A stretch of DNA of 22,751 nucleotides from Candidatus Sodaliphilus fimicaballi (GTDB lineage: Bacteria > Bacteroidota > Bacteroidia > Bacteroidales > Muribaculaceae). Positions 14,879 to 22,503 of this stretch are shown here, piece after piece. The position numbers were made by a program, and so were the translations under genes. The stretch's first letter is position 1. Every line of letters starts with the position of its first letter. The stretch is taken from contig JAGHTV010000495.1 in NCBI GenBank assembly GCA_018065165.1, positions 1-22,751 of the forward strand, given 5' to 3'. The notes under the pieces were generated by a model. It made no database searches, was not told the DNA's origin, and saw only the letters and a program-made list of their open reading frames with translations.

Positions 14879-15015
14879 GAAAAGCGAAGCGCTCTGAAAA
14901 GCGAAGCGTTCTGATAAGCGCCAGCGTTCCGAAAAGCGAAGCGCCCTAATAAGCGAAGCGTTCTGATAAGCGAAGCGTTCTGATAAGCGAAGCGCTCTGA
15001 AAAGCGAAGCGCTCT
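14879..15015. repeat. Eight tandem 17-18 bp repeats touching the BspA-like gene stop codon
   Basis: The consensus on the plus strand is GAAAAGCGAAGCGCTCT. Units start at 14879, 14896, 14913 (18 bp), 14931, 14948, 14965, 14982 and 14999, and the last base is adjacent to the stop codon (15016-15018). Variation is at GAAAAG/GATAAG and GCGCTCT/GCGTTCT. On the minus strand each unit contains AGCG-ctt-CGCT, a minimal hairpin with a 3-nt loop. There are no spacers, so it is not a CRISPR array. Confidence 0.92.
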
Positions 15016-18000
15016 TTACAATCCCAAGATGATGTCGATGATTGCGTTCATGTCGGCAACATCGACAACACCATCGCCGTTGATGTCGGCAGCAGCCTTC
15101 TTGCTCTGCAGACCCAGGATGATGTCGATTACAGCGTTGACATCGGCAATGTCGACTGTACCATCACCATTCACGTCGCCCTTCTTGCCATCGGGTGTTG
15201 ACAGGAAGTCGGGGGTGTAAGCGCTTACATTACCGCCAGTCGAGTTAAGTTTGAGATAACTGAGACCCGCGGGCAGGTTGTAGCTTGAATATACCTTTTC
15301 AAACTTCTTGTTGCCGTAATGCCAGTAATAAGAATATGATACTTTACTTAGGTCAGCCATGCCGTCTGCATTAGCTACGAGAAGGTTGTTGTTAACTGAT
15401 GAATAAGATGTAGCACGCTTGATTTTGTACATCTTATTGGGTGTCAATTCGGTAATGATAACACCAGTGTTGCCGGGAACCTGCTTAACCTCGGCGGTTT
15501 TAAGCACCTTAGAGTTTGCATCATAGCCTGTCACAACATAAGCCTTGACGCCGCTAGCCTGGAAGTCGAGAGGCATGCTCTGACCAATGTTGTAATTGTC
15601 ATATTGCGGAGTGAAATAAGGCGCTACATGAGCTCTGACCATGTTGCTGGTGCCGTTGAACGCCCAGTTCTTGAGGTTGCTGTTGAGCACTGAGGCAACA
15701 CTGAAATTGTTGATATACAGTGTAAAGTCGGCTGCGTTGCCACCCACCCACTGAGTGTCATAATTTACGTTAGAGCTGAGCAGCGTGAGCTCACTGAGCG
15801 ACTTGGCATTGCTAAATGCCTCTGCTCCAATGCGAGTCACCTCGTCAGGTACGGTGATGTCGCGCACCAGACTACCGCTAAATGCCTTGCGGCCTATCTT
15901 AGAGAGATACTTAGCGTCGTTGAAGGTAGCGACCGAAACCGTCGAACCATAGAAACAGCTGTCGCCCACCTCGGTAATCAAGTACTTCTTGCCGCTGTTG
16001 AGCACGATGTCGGTCTCGCTGAGCGCTGCATAGAAAGCACTAGCGCCATTCAATTCCTTGTTGTAAACATACTTGGCAGTTCCGGCATAGGTCACGCCGT
16101 CCTTTGTCACGGGAGTGGTGCTGGTGACGGTCATCTTGTAAACACTGCTTGTGTTGGTGCGGTAGAAGTCGTATGCACCAGCATTGACGGTGTAGCTCTT
16201 GAAGCTTGTGTTGGCCTTGACAGCATCGCGGCAGTCAACGGGAACTCTCACGATACATGTAGTGGGAACGCCTGTGAGCACCATGCTCAATTTGTTAGCA
16301 GCGCTGTTGTTGAGGACGAGCTCAGTGAGCGACGACATGCCGTAGAACGAGCGGGGAACAATGTCGGTGGCAGTGCTGGGAACGAGTATTCTCTTGCTCT
16401 TGGCACCAGAAAGAGCGTCATCGCCCAGGCTTGTGAAGCCCACGGGGAGGATGATGTCGTTAGTGATGGGACAGCTGCGGAAGGCGTATGCTCTGATTTC
16501 CTTGAGGTCGGCACCCCAGGTCACTGTGCGCAGTGAGGTACAGTTGTCAAAGGCGTTCATGCCGATAGAGGCGACGCGAGGCAACTGGATGCTGGTGATG
16601 GGCTGGCTGTCGAATGCCTTGTAACCCACGGTAGTGACATAGTCGCAACCAGTGATTGAGAATGACGATGTATTGCTGAACGCTTCCTCGGCAATCTCAT
16701 CGACAACATAGTCCTTGCTGCCTATATAGACATATCCGGGGACATTGACAGTGCCCGACAGCGAGTCGCGATAACGGCGCACCAGCTTGCAAGTGTCGCC
16801 AGAGAACTTGTTTCCGTTCACGGTTACTGCACCTGCCTGCTTCACGGTGTAACCCATGTTGCCGCTGCGAAGGTCGGCGGGCACAATGCCGTCCTTGTTG
16901 TAGCTCTTGAATCCAGTCCAGCCCTTTGACTGGAAGGTCGACTCCTTGCCACGCTGCACATACAGGTTGGGGTTGGCGCAGCCTTGCAGGAACGCAGTCT
17001 TGGTGATGGTGGGGATATAGTTTGTATTCAGGTTGACATACAGGTCGGTAAGTGCTGTACAACCATTGAATGTGTTAGAGTGCAGCGACTGTACCGACGA
17101 GGGAATCTCTACCACCTTGAGTGCGCTACACATGTTGAACGCTTGTTTGATTGTCTTACAGCCATAAGTAACCCTGATATTCTGAATCTCAGGCACCTTG
17201 CGGAATGCGTCACGCTCAATAACCTCGCACAAGGGCGATGTCTCGTAGGCCGAGAACTGGTATCCCTCGGGGACCTTGATGAGATTTTTCTGGCCCTTGG
17301 TGTAGAGCGCACTTGAATGAGACTCATAGTTAGGGTTGCCCGATGCCACCTTGATATCCTCGAGTGCCGAGCAATCGTCTACACAACTTGCTGCAATAGA
17401 TGTTACTGTTGCAGGAATATTGAGCTGCTTGAGGCTTGTGCATTCTGTAAACTCAAAGCTGCCGATGCTTGTCACGCTACCTAGGTCCAGACTGCTCAAC
17501 TTAGAGCAACCAGTAAACGCGTTGCCACTAAGCGCGCCCTTAGACAATCGTGCTGATGTGAGATTAGTGGCACTCCTTGCCATGTAAACTCCATAACTTG
17601 TAATGGCAGTGAGATTAGACAGGTCGAGCTGGGTGAGGTCGGTATTATGGTCAAATGCGAAATCGGCCACTGCCACATACTTGAAGTAGCGGTCCTGGTT
17701 TGACGGCTTGGTGCGATAATTTGATGGGCGATAGATACCCTCGGCCACGCCGGTGTTACCGCCGTTCTTGTTGAAACCGATAATAGTACACTCGTGGTCA
17801 ACGCTCGTGCTTGTAGAGGGTTTGGTAACCACAGCCATTGTACCGTCGGTCATGTAGATATCGTAGGCATAGCCTGTCTCTGTAATAGTCTTGAATTTAT
17901 CAGTTCCCCATATACTCTGGGCACGCATGTCATCGGGATTCAGTATAGTTCTCGGAACATACAGCGTGCACTTGGTGCTTGCAGGGAAAGCCGACGCGGA

Positions 18001-18444
18001 GTAGCCTTTCAGTTTGCCTGTTGAACTTGCAAAATAAACGCTGGTGAGCGCAGTACAGCCTCCGAAAGCGTTAGAGTAGATATACTCCATTGAACTCGGC
18101 AGGCGCACGCTGGTAAGTGAAGTACAGTTCTTGAAGGCATCGGCCTCGATTTCCTTGATTCCGTAATTCAGGCGCACGCTGGTAATCTTGGTGTCACCCT
18201 CAAATGCGCTACTGGCAATCGTGGTCACATAGAACGAATAGCCGTTGACGGTAATCATGTAAGGGATATTGAGCGATGAAGTTGCGCTCGAGGTCATGTT
18301 GAAACCAGTACACTTCACAGTGCCGGGAGTAGAACCCGACGGAGATGTAACAAGCTCATAGAGCAGGTTATCCACAGTATAAGTCACGCCCCACACGGGC
18401 ATGCTTATCGCAACAAACAAGAAAATAGATAAAAGCTTCTTCAT
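15016..18444 (-). CDS. BspA-like leucine-rich repeat surface protein with dockerin-type C-terminus
   Basis: This 1142-residue exported protein begins with a signal peptide (MKKLLSIFLFVAISMPVWG). Most of the length is made of irregular BspA-type (LRR_5) repeats, such as 'I..AF..C..L..V.LP..V..I...AF', in several blocks. A beta-rich segment common in Bacteroidales surface proteins follows (PLDFQASGVKAYVVTGYD...NTGVIITELTPNKMYKIK). The last about 60 residues form two calcium-binding loops, DVNGDGTVDIAD and DINGDGVVDVAD, each followed by an NAVIDIILGL/NAIIDIILGL helix, as in type I dockerins. BspA-like proteins bind host or microbial ligands; the dockerin suggests docking to a cohesin. The upstream 84 bases contain GTTATAG repeats and no clear promoter, so it is probably the third gene of the 20079-15016 unit. 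Confidence 0.9.
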   Translation of the reverse strand: MKKLLSIFLFVAISMPVWGVTYTVDNLLYELVTSPSGSTPGTVKCTGFNMTSSATSSLNIPYMITVNGYSFYVTTIASSAFEGDTKITSVRLNYGIKEIEADAFKNCTSLTSVRLPSSMEYIYSNAFGGCTALTSVYFASSTGKLKGYSASAFPASTKCTLYVPRTILNPDDMRAQSIWGTDKFKTITETGYAYDIYMTDGTMAVVTKPSTSTSVDHECTIIGFNKNGGNTGVAEGIYRPSNYRTKPSNQDRYFKYVAVADFAFDHNTDLTQLDLSNLTAITSYGVYMARSATNLTSARLSKGALSGNAFTGCSKLSSLDLGSVTSIGSFEFTECTSLKQLNIPATVTSIAASCVDDCSALEDIKVASGNPNYESHSSALYTKGQKNLIKVPEGYQFSAYETSPLCEVIERDAFRKVPEIQNIRVTYGCKTIKQAFNMCSALKVVEIPSSVQSLHSNTFNGCTALTDLYVNLNTNYIPTITKTAFLQGCANPNLYVQRGKESTFQSKGWTGFKSYNKDGIVPADLRSGNMGYTVKQAGAVTVNGNKFSGDTCKLVRRYRDSLSGTVNVPGYVYIGSKDYVVDEIAEEAFSNTSSFSITGCDYVTTVGYKAFDSQPITSIQLPRVASIGMNAFDNCTSLRTVTWGADLKEIRAYAFRSCPITNDIILPVGFTSLGDDALSGAKSKRILVPSTATDIVPRSFYGMSSLTELVLNNSAANKLSMVLTGVPTTCIVRVPVDCRDAVKANTSFKSYTVNAGAYDFYRTNTSSVYKMTVTSTTPVTKDGVTYAGTAKYVYNKELNGASAFYAALSETDIVLNSGKKYLITEVGDSCFYGSTVSVATFNDAKYLSKIGRKAFSGSLVRDITVPDEVTRIGAEAFSNAKSLSELTLLSSNVNYDTQWVGGNAADFTLYINNFSVASVLNSNLKNWAFNGTSNMVRAHVAPYFTPQYDNYNIGQSMPLDFQASGVKAYVVTGYDANSKVLKTAEVKQVPGNTGVIITELTPNKMYKIKRATSYSSVNNNLLVANADGMADLSKVSYSYYWHYGNKKFEKVYSSYNLPAGLSYLKLNSTGGNVSAYTPDFLSTPDGKKGDVNGDGTVDIADVNAVIDIILGLQSKKAAADINGDGVVDVADMNAIIDIILGL

Positions 18445-18528
18445 ATCGTAGTTGTTATAGTTGTTTTTATTGTAGTTATAGCCGTTATAGTCTTAATAGC
18501 AGGGATAGGAGTTAACCCCTTAACCCTT

Positions 18529-19644
18529 TCACTTCACACGGCGAGCAGCACGGTCGATGCGGCGATTGGCCTCGAGGATGCGACCATAAGGGATGCGTCC
18601 CTCCTTAACGGCCTTGACGATGATGTCAATGAGTTTGTAAGGACGATCGGCCTCAAAGCCCGTGTTGATGTTGTTGCTGGCACACAGCATGTCGGCACCG
18701 GCATTGATAGCGAGAACAACCGAGCGTTCGATGCTATAGTTCTTGAGTATTGCCTCCATGTATAGGTCGTCGGTGATGATGACGCCGTCATAACCCAACT
18801 GCTTGCGCAGCACATCGGTGAGCGTCTTGCGCGACAGGGTTGCAGGGTAGTCGGGGTCGATGTTGCGGTTGAAGGTGTGAGCCGTCATGATAAACGGAGC
18901 ACGGCCTTTCTTGATGAGTTCCTTGAACGGCTCGAGTTCATATTCCTTCCAGCTGCTGGTCACATCCACAAATCCCCAGTGCGAGTCGTTGGTGGCATTG
19001 CCATGACCAGGGAAATGCTTGAGCGTGCATGCCACGCCCAGCTTGGCACTCTCGTCGACAAACCAGCCTGCGTGACGCACGATACCATAGGCATCGGGGG
19101 CAAAGCAACGCTCTATGGCACCCAGTGGCGGACACTTGGGATTGAGCACATCGACCACGGGAGCCAGGTTGAGGTTAACACCGCTCTCCTTCATCTCGCG
19201 AGCGAGCTGGCGAGCATAGTAGCGTGTGGTATCCTCATTGTTGACCTTGCCCAAGTACTGTGCCGAGCGTGTCTTGAGGTAGCCATACTGCGGCTTGAGG
19301 CGAGCTACGCGACCGCCCTCCTGATCGGCAGCGATGAGCAGTGGATAGTCGGCCCAGGCATTGAGTTTAGAAGTGAGAGTGGCAAGTTGATCCTTGCCTG
19401 TGATGTTGCGAGAGCCCAGCTTGCCTGTGCCAGTGAGGTCAACATCAAAGAGCACGATGCAACCACAGTGCAAGTCGTGCACATAGCGATAGGCATCGCT
19501 GTTCTCGTCGACGGTGTTGCCACGGAAGCCCACCATAAGCATGCGAGCAGCCTGTCGACGCAATACGCTATCGGCAGGCAGTGTAGCAAAAAGGCTATTG
19601 GCTGCAACGAGCACAATAGCCAGTGTGAGTATGATTCGTTTCAT
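18529..19644 (-). CDS. Exported GH3 beta-N-acetylhexosaminidase (NagZ-like)
   Basis: This 371-residue glycoside hydrolase family 3 enzyme should release terminal N-acetylglucosamine-type sugars from muropeptides or glycans. A signal peptide (first about 20 residues, ending SLFA) places it outside the cytoplasm, unlike the cytoplasmic recycling NagZ of E. coli. Key motifs are DQEGGRVARL (107-116), KHFPGHG (209-215), the Asp-His acid/base dyad D220-S-H222 characteristic of NagZ-type members, and the nucleophile loop IITDDLYM with D292. It has the single catalytic domain only. Its ATG directly follows the TAA of the upstream beta-flower gene (TAAATG), which suggests translational coupling. The BspA-like gene follows after 84 bases. 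Confidence 0.93.
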   Translation of the reverse strand: MKRIILTLAIVLVAANSLFATLPADSVLRRQAARMLMVGFRGNTVDENSDAYRYVHDLHCGCIVLFDVDLTGTGKLGSRNITGKDQLATLTSKLNAWADYPLLIAADQEGGRVARLKPQYGYLKTRSAQYLGKVNNEDTTRYYARQLAREMKESGVNLNLAPVVDVLNPKCPPLGAIERCFAPDAYGIVRHAGWFVDESAKLGVACTLKHFPGHGNATNDSHWGFVDVTSSWKEYELEPFKELIKKGRAPFIMTAHTFNRNIDPDYPATLSRKTLTDVLRKQLGYDGVIITDDLYMEAILKNYSIERSVVLAINAGADMLCASNNINTGFEADRPYKLIDIIVKAVKEGRIPYGRILEANRRIDRAARRVK

Positions 19645-20079
19645 TTAGTTCTTTTTGAAGAAGTCAAAGAAGTAGTAGCAAGCAATCCAGTCAACGCGTA
19701 TGCCGCGAGCGTAACCCAGCACATGGTGGTCGGCATCGGTTACCTTGCCATCAGTGAGGTTGACGTGGCCCAACTTGTTGCTATTGCCGTCGCGTATGGT
19801 ACCATCGGTATTGATGTAGCCCACGCGGTTGCCAGCGTTGTCAAATATCTCGAGACGAACGATCTTGCCCAGCGCAGCACCGTTAGCGTCGCGCACGGTG
19901 CCATCGGCATCAAAGCTGCCCACTGAGTGGAAAGCGTCGTCGCGTACAACACCGTTGCCGGCAATGCGACCCACAGTCTTATCGTTGGCTGCATCACGCA
20001 GCACTTGAGCGTTGCTGCTCATCCACATGCCAGCCATTGCCAGCACCATCATCATTACATATATTCTTAAAGTTTTCAT
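19645..20079 (-). CDS. Exported 5-fold beta-flower protein
   Basis: This is a 144-residue small exported protein with a signal peptide (about 24 residues, ending SSNAQ). It contains about five degenerate 16-17 residue units of the form VG.I...G.VRD....: VGRIAGNGVVRD, VGSFDADGTVRD, LGKIVRLEIFDN, VGYINTDGTIRD and LGHVNLTDGKVTD. This matches the Bacteroidales '5-fold beta-flower' proteins, whose function is unknown. The C-terminus is unusually aromatic (CYYFFDFFKKN). It leads a three-gene unit with the GH3 enzyme and the BspA-like protein, so a role in the periplasm or at the cell surface is likely. The start is well supported: AAGGAGGAA (20094-20086) lies six bases before the ATG, and a near-perfect promoter precedes it. 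Confidence 0.85.
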   Translation of the reverse strand: MKTLRIYVMMMVLAMAGMWMSSNAQVLRDAANDKTVGRIAGNGVVRDDAFHSVGSFDADGTVRDANGAALGKIVRLEIFDNAGNRVGYINTDGTIRDGNSNKLGHVNLTDGKVTDADHHVLGYARGIRVDWIACYYFFDFFKKN

Positions 20080-20085
20080 AATAAG

Positions 20086-20094
20086 TTCCTCCTT
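20086..20094 (-). promoter_or_regulatory. Strong Shine-Dalgarno site of the beta-flower gene
   Basis: AAGGAGGAA is six bases from the ATG. This is notable because most genes in this window lack such a site; queG is the other exception. Confidence 0.7.
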
Positions 20095-20135
20095 GAAATT
20101 TTAACTTGTTTTGCAATTAGACTGCATTCAACCCA

Positions 20136-20167
20136 CAAAGTTAAAAGAAAAAGCACAAAAAACCAAA
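20136..20167 (-). promoter_or_regulatory. Near-consensus promoter of the beta-flower/GH3/BspA unit
   Basis: On the minus strand TTTG (20167-20164), a 20-bp T-rich spacer and TAACTTTG (20143-20136) match the Bacteroidetes consensus fully. The predicted start is near 20130, giving a leader of about 50 nt. Confidence 0.8.
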
Positions 20168-20251
20168 AAACCACCTTAGATAATAAGCAAAAACCCACCT
20201 GTCACAGAAAATTATCGCACCTGTATGCTTCATAAAAACTTTTTCAAACAT

Positions 20252-20282
20252 TTTGACCGTAACTACATAATGCTTATATTTG
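20252..20282 (+). promoter_or_regulatory. Bacteroidetes promoter upstream of the zinc-ribbon gene
   Basis: TTTG (20252-20255), a 19-bp spacer and TATATTTG (20275-20282) form a full match. The predicted start near 20289 is about 300 nt from the ATG at 20586, an unusually long leader. The leader contains a duplicated 17-bp segment and two mini-hairpins. Confidence 0.72.
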
Positions 20283-20302
20283 CGAAAAATTTACGATACA
20301 CA

Positions 20303-20580
20303 ACAACCTAAACTTTCTTGTCGTCTGGTAAAAACAAAGAAAATATTAATTTTTGGTTTATGCTTCGCTTTGGAAATGGCTTGCTGCGCAAGCAAAATGG
20401 AATTACCTAACACCTAGAGTATTATTATTTTGTGGACAGAGTCCACCATTTTTCAGGCGTGAGCCATAAAAACTAAACATATCATTTTCTTTTTTGTTCT
20501 AAGCAATGTCAGTGCTTGCAGACTTTGGAGAAATCAGAACAAGACGAGTGTTTTTTACGAGAGACAACCTAAACTTTCTT
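20303..20580. repeat. Direct repeat of 17 bp bracketing a mini-hairpin segment
   Basis: ACAACCTAAACTTTCTT occurs at 20303-20319 and 20564-20580, each preceded by TTTACGA a few bases upstream. The 244 bases between hold GCTTGC-tgc-GCAAGC (20379-20393) and GTGGAC-aga-GTCCAC (20432-20446) and no gene. The second copy leads directly into the start of the 20586 gene. This looks like a leader duplication or an insertion flanked by a duplicated target. Confidence 0.75.
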
Positions 20581-20585
20581 AAACT

Positions 20586-21260
20586 ATGTATTGCTATAAA
20601 TGCGGTTCTCAACTCCCCGATGGCACGCCTGTGTGCCCTAACTGTCAATCGCTTCTTACCGAGGCTCCTGTTACTCAACGCGACAATAGCGGCAAGACAC
20701 CCGAAGGCTACTCGCTCAAGGTCGATTCTCCCGAGATGGAGAAATACCTAGGCAAACAACGCAAGTGGCGCAACATCTTCCTGGTGCTTGTGGTATTAGG
20801 ACCAATTGTTGGTTTCCTTATTGCCGCCCAATTCTCTAGAAACATGACCACCGAGGACGCTGTGATATACGGCCCTTGCGTCTCGCTCATCATGTTCTGT
20901 TTTGGCATCTACCCCACGGTGAAGCAAAAACTCCAAAAATCGTATATCGGTGCCGTTATCGACAAGTACTCTAAGACCAAGATTATCGATGACGAGAACA
21001 CAACACGCATCCGCACAACCTATTACATCGTCACTCGCGACCAGCGCGGAAAGAAACACAAACACAAGAGCACTGGTTATGAGGGAGTATATGACTTCTT
21101 GGAGGTGGGCGACGAGATACGCTACTTGCCGCAGTTCGAAAATCCATTTGAGAAGAAGCTGGGCCCCACCGACACTCACACCTGCTGCCAGTTTTGCCAG
21201 AGCATAGTGAGCCTCGACAACGACACCTGCCCACGCTGCAAAGCACCCATCCTGAAATAA
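20586..21260 (+). CDS. Membrane protein with a zinc ribbon at each end
   Basis: This is a 224-residue protein. The N-terminal zinc ribbon uses C3, C6, C17 and C20 (MYCYKCGSQLPDGTPVCPNC). A polar linker leads to two membrane segments (about 63-81 and 91-110). A soluble beta-rich domain (about 118-190) follows, containing TRIRTTYYIVTRDQRGKK and VGDEIRYLPQFENP, somewhat like DUF3592 domains. A second ribbon closes the protein with C201, C204, C215 and C218. Both ends are probably cytoplasmic if there are two crossings. I do not recognise a specific family and assign no function. It stands alone, with a promoter 300 bases upstream and no obvious terminator after it. Confidence 0.85.
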   Translation: MYCYKCGSQLPDGTPVCPNCQSLLTEAPVTQRDNSGKTPEGYSLKVDSPEMEKYLGKQRKWRNIFLVLVVLGPIVGFLIAAQFSRNMTTEDAVIYGPCVSLIMFCFGIYPTVKQKLQKSYIGAVIDKYSKTKIIDDENTTRIRTTYYIVTRDQRGKKHKHKSTGYEGVYDFLEVGDEIRYLPQFENPFEKKLGPTDTHTCCQFCQSIVSLDNDTCPRCKAPILK

Positions 21261-21360
21261 TCCCTGTTCTCCCACAGAGACGCAGAAGTTACAGAGTTTT
21301 TAGAGTAGTTTATTTTTAGACAGAAGAACAAAAGATTTTTATAGTTCAAGAACAAATACT

Positions 21361-21387
21361 AGATAAAAAGAACCGTCCCTTTTATCT
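21361..21387. repeat. Hairpin with GGGACGGTTC core next to the ATPase stop codon
   Basis: AGATAAAAAG (21361-21370) pairs with CTTTTATCT (21379-21387) with one bulged base around AACCGTCC. On the minus strand the loop region reads AAGGGACGGTTCTTTTT, one base after the stop codon (21389-21391). No U tract follows. Similar AGGGACGGTTCT hairpins are, as I recall, common REP-like repeats in other bacteria, so it may be a REP-type remnant. Confidence 0.5.
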
Positions 21388-21388
21388 A

Positions 21389-22441
21389 TTAGTTTAGTTT
21401 TTTAATCCATCTTCCAAAGAACGGATCTTCTATCTCATATTCTGTAGTTTTTATGACATAGCCTTTTTGAACAAGTTTCTTCAAGGCACTGAATGTTGTG
21501 CTGGTGGGTACAGATTGGTCCTTTAGCAATGTTTTGACTTTTCCCTCGCTCATCACTTGCATGATACGTCTTTCCTGTCGGGTTAACGACGTCCACAATC
21601 GTTCAAAATCCAAGTCATGCAAGTTTACCATTCGTTCTATTGTGAGTTCTATTAAATCCTCTTCTACAGACTCATAATGAAGCATGTCCCATACGTGATA
21701 TGCCAGTTGTTGAGTATAGTACGGATGACAATGTGTGAAAGTCAGAATTTCCTTTGACACATCAGCAGGAAGTCTCTCTGATACATACCCAAAGAAGTCG
21801 TCATAAGGTATCCTGTCAAGTCTCATCAACTGACCGAAATGATAGAATGGCGATTTTTTCTTTTCAAATATACCTTCCATCATTGACTCTTGACTGCCAA
21901 GGAATATGTAATTCACATTCTTCTGCAGTTGCATGATGGAGCGCAATTGTTTATCAAAACCTTTGGCAATACTTAATACATCCTGAAACTCGTCTAGTAC
22001 CACAATCATCCTGTTGTCTTGTGATGATACGCGTTCGAGCAATTCCATAGCATCTTCTAACAAAACCACGGGGTCAACATTAGGCATAAATGCGACATCA
22101 ATATTTCCTGTTACAATATTGGTTGTGATTGATGGCACAAATCTAAAGTGACTCATTACATGTTTAATGCGCTCTATCGGGTAAAGCTTCAACAATGCCG
22201 ACATTAAACGACTTGAAAAATTTTGTACACTTGTCACATTTTGCATGTTTATTGTTATGCTCTTACGGCCTGTTTGTTTTACCGCTTTTGCAACAAGGCT
22301 CGATTTGCCAAAACGTCGTGGACTTATCAATATGAGGTGGTTTTCACCACTAAGGAAACGCGTGATATATTCACATTCATTAATTCTGTCTGTGAAGTAC
22401 TCGTTATCGACAACTGTGCCGAATTTAAAGGGATTTTTCAT
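21389..22441 (-). CDS. ATP-binding protein, ATPase_2-type AAA with C-terminal winged helix
   Basis: This is a 350-residue cytoplasmic STAND/AAA-like ATPase of the archaeal-type ATPase group (ATPase_2, PF01637-like). Walker A SPRRFGKSS is at 40-48, Walker B MIVVLDEFQD at 145-154, a sensor-type FLGSQES at 180-186, and the family motif HPYYTQQLAYHVWD at 239-252. A winged-helix-like domain (about 283-335) contains LTRQERRIM and STTFSALKKLVQKGYV, suggesting DNA binding. The last segment, YEIEDPFFGRWI, is a typical family ending. The biochemical role of this family is not established. The gene is AT-richer than most neighbours, stands alone, and has palindromic repeats between promoter and ATG, as does the other ATPase gene in this window. 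Confidence 0.9.
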   Translation of the reverse strand: MKNPFKFGTVVDNEYFTDRINECEYITRFLSGENHLILISPRRFGKSSLVAKAVKQTGRKSITINMQNVTSVQNFSSRLMSALLKLYPIERIKHVMSHFRFVPSITTNIVTGNIDVAFMPNVDPVVLLEDAMELLERVSSQDNRMIVVLDEFQDVLSIAKGFDKQLRSIMQLQKNVNYIFLGSQESMMEGIFEKKKSPFYHFGQLMRLDRIPYDDFFGYVSERLPADVSKEILTFTHCHPYYTQQLAYHVWDMLHYESVEEDLIELTIERMVNLHDLDFERLWTSLTRQERRIMQVMSEGKVKTLLKDQSVPTSTTFSALKKLVQKGYVIKTTEYEIEDPFFGRWIKKLN

Positions 22442-22442
22442 A

Positions 22443-22472
22443 TTGCGAAATTTTTCGTTGCGAAATTTTTCG
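22443..22472 (-). repeat. Two 15-bp palindromic repeats directly before the ATPase start codon
   Basis: TTGCGAAATTTTTCG occurs at 22443-22457 and 22458-22472. The distal copy is a full palindrome, GCGAAA-tt-TTTCGC (22460-22473), which touches the promoter box. The near copy ends one base from the start codon. They fill the whole leader. Confidence 0.85.
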
Positions 22473-22503
22473 CAAATATAATTATAAAATTATTACCAAC
22501 AAA
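22473..22503 (-). promoter_or_regulatory. Promoter of the second ATPase gene
   Basis: On the minus strand TTTG (22503-22500), a 19-bp spacer and TATATTTG (22480-22473) fit the consensus. The predicted start near 22466 lies within the palindromic repeats, so the leader is only about 25 nt. Confidence 0.75.

Noticed and set aside
14879..15015. Possible CRISPR array
   Set aside because: Units of 17-18 bp follow each other directly with no spacers, and no cas genes are present.
14780..15015. Open frame continuing past the BspA-like stop codon through the repeat array
   Set aside because: The frame stays open because the repeat unit lacks stop codons. The protein already ends with a complete dockerin repeat (IIDIILGL), so read-through has no support.
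18877..19926. 349-codon plus-strand ORF
   Set aside because: It is antisense across the well-supported GH3 and beta-flower genes and has no recognisable motif.
20352..20477. Terminal inverted repeats of the segment inserted in the 20586 gene leader
   Set aside because: GTTTATG and CATAAAAAC are only roughly complementary. The direct repeats outside are the stronger signal.
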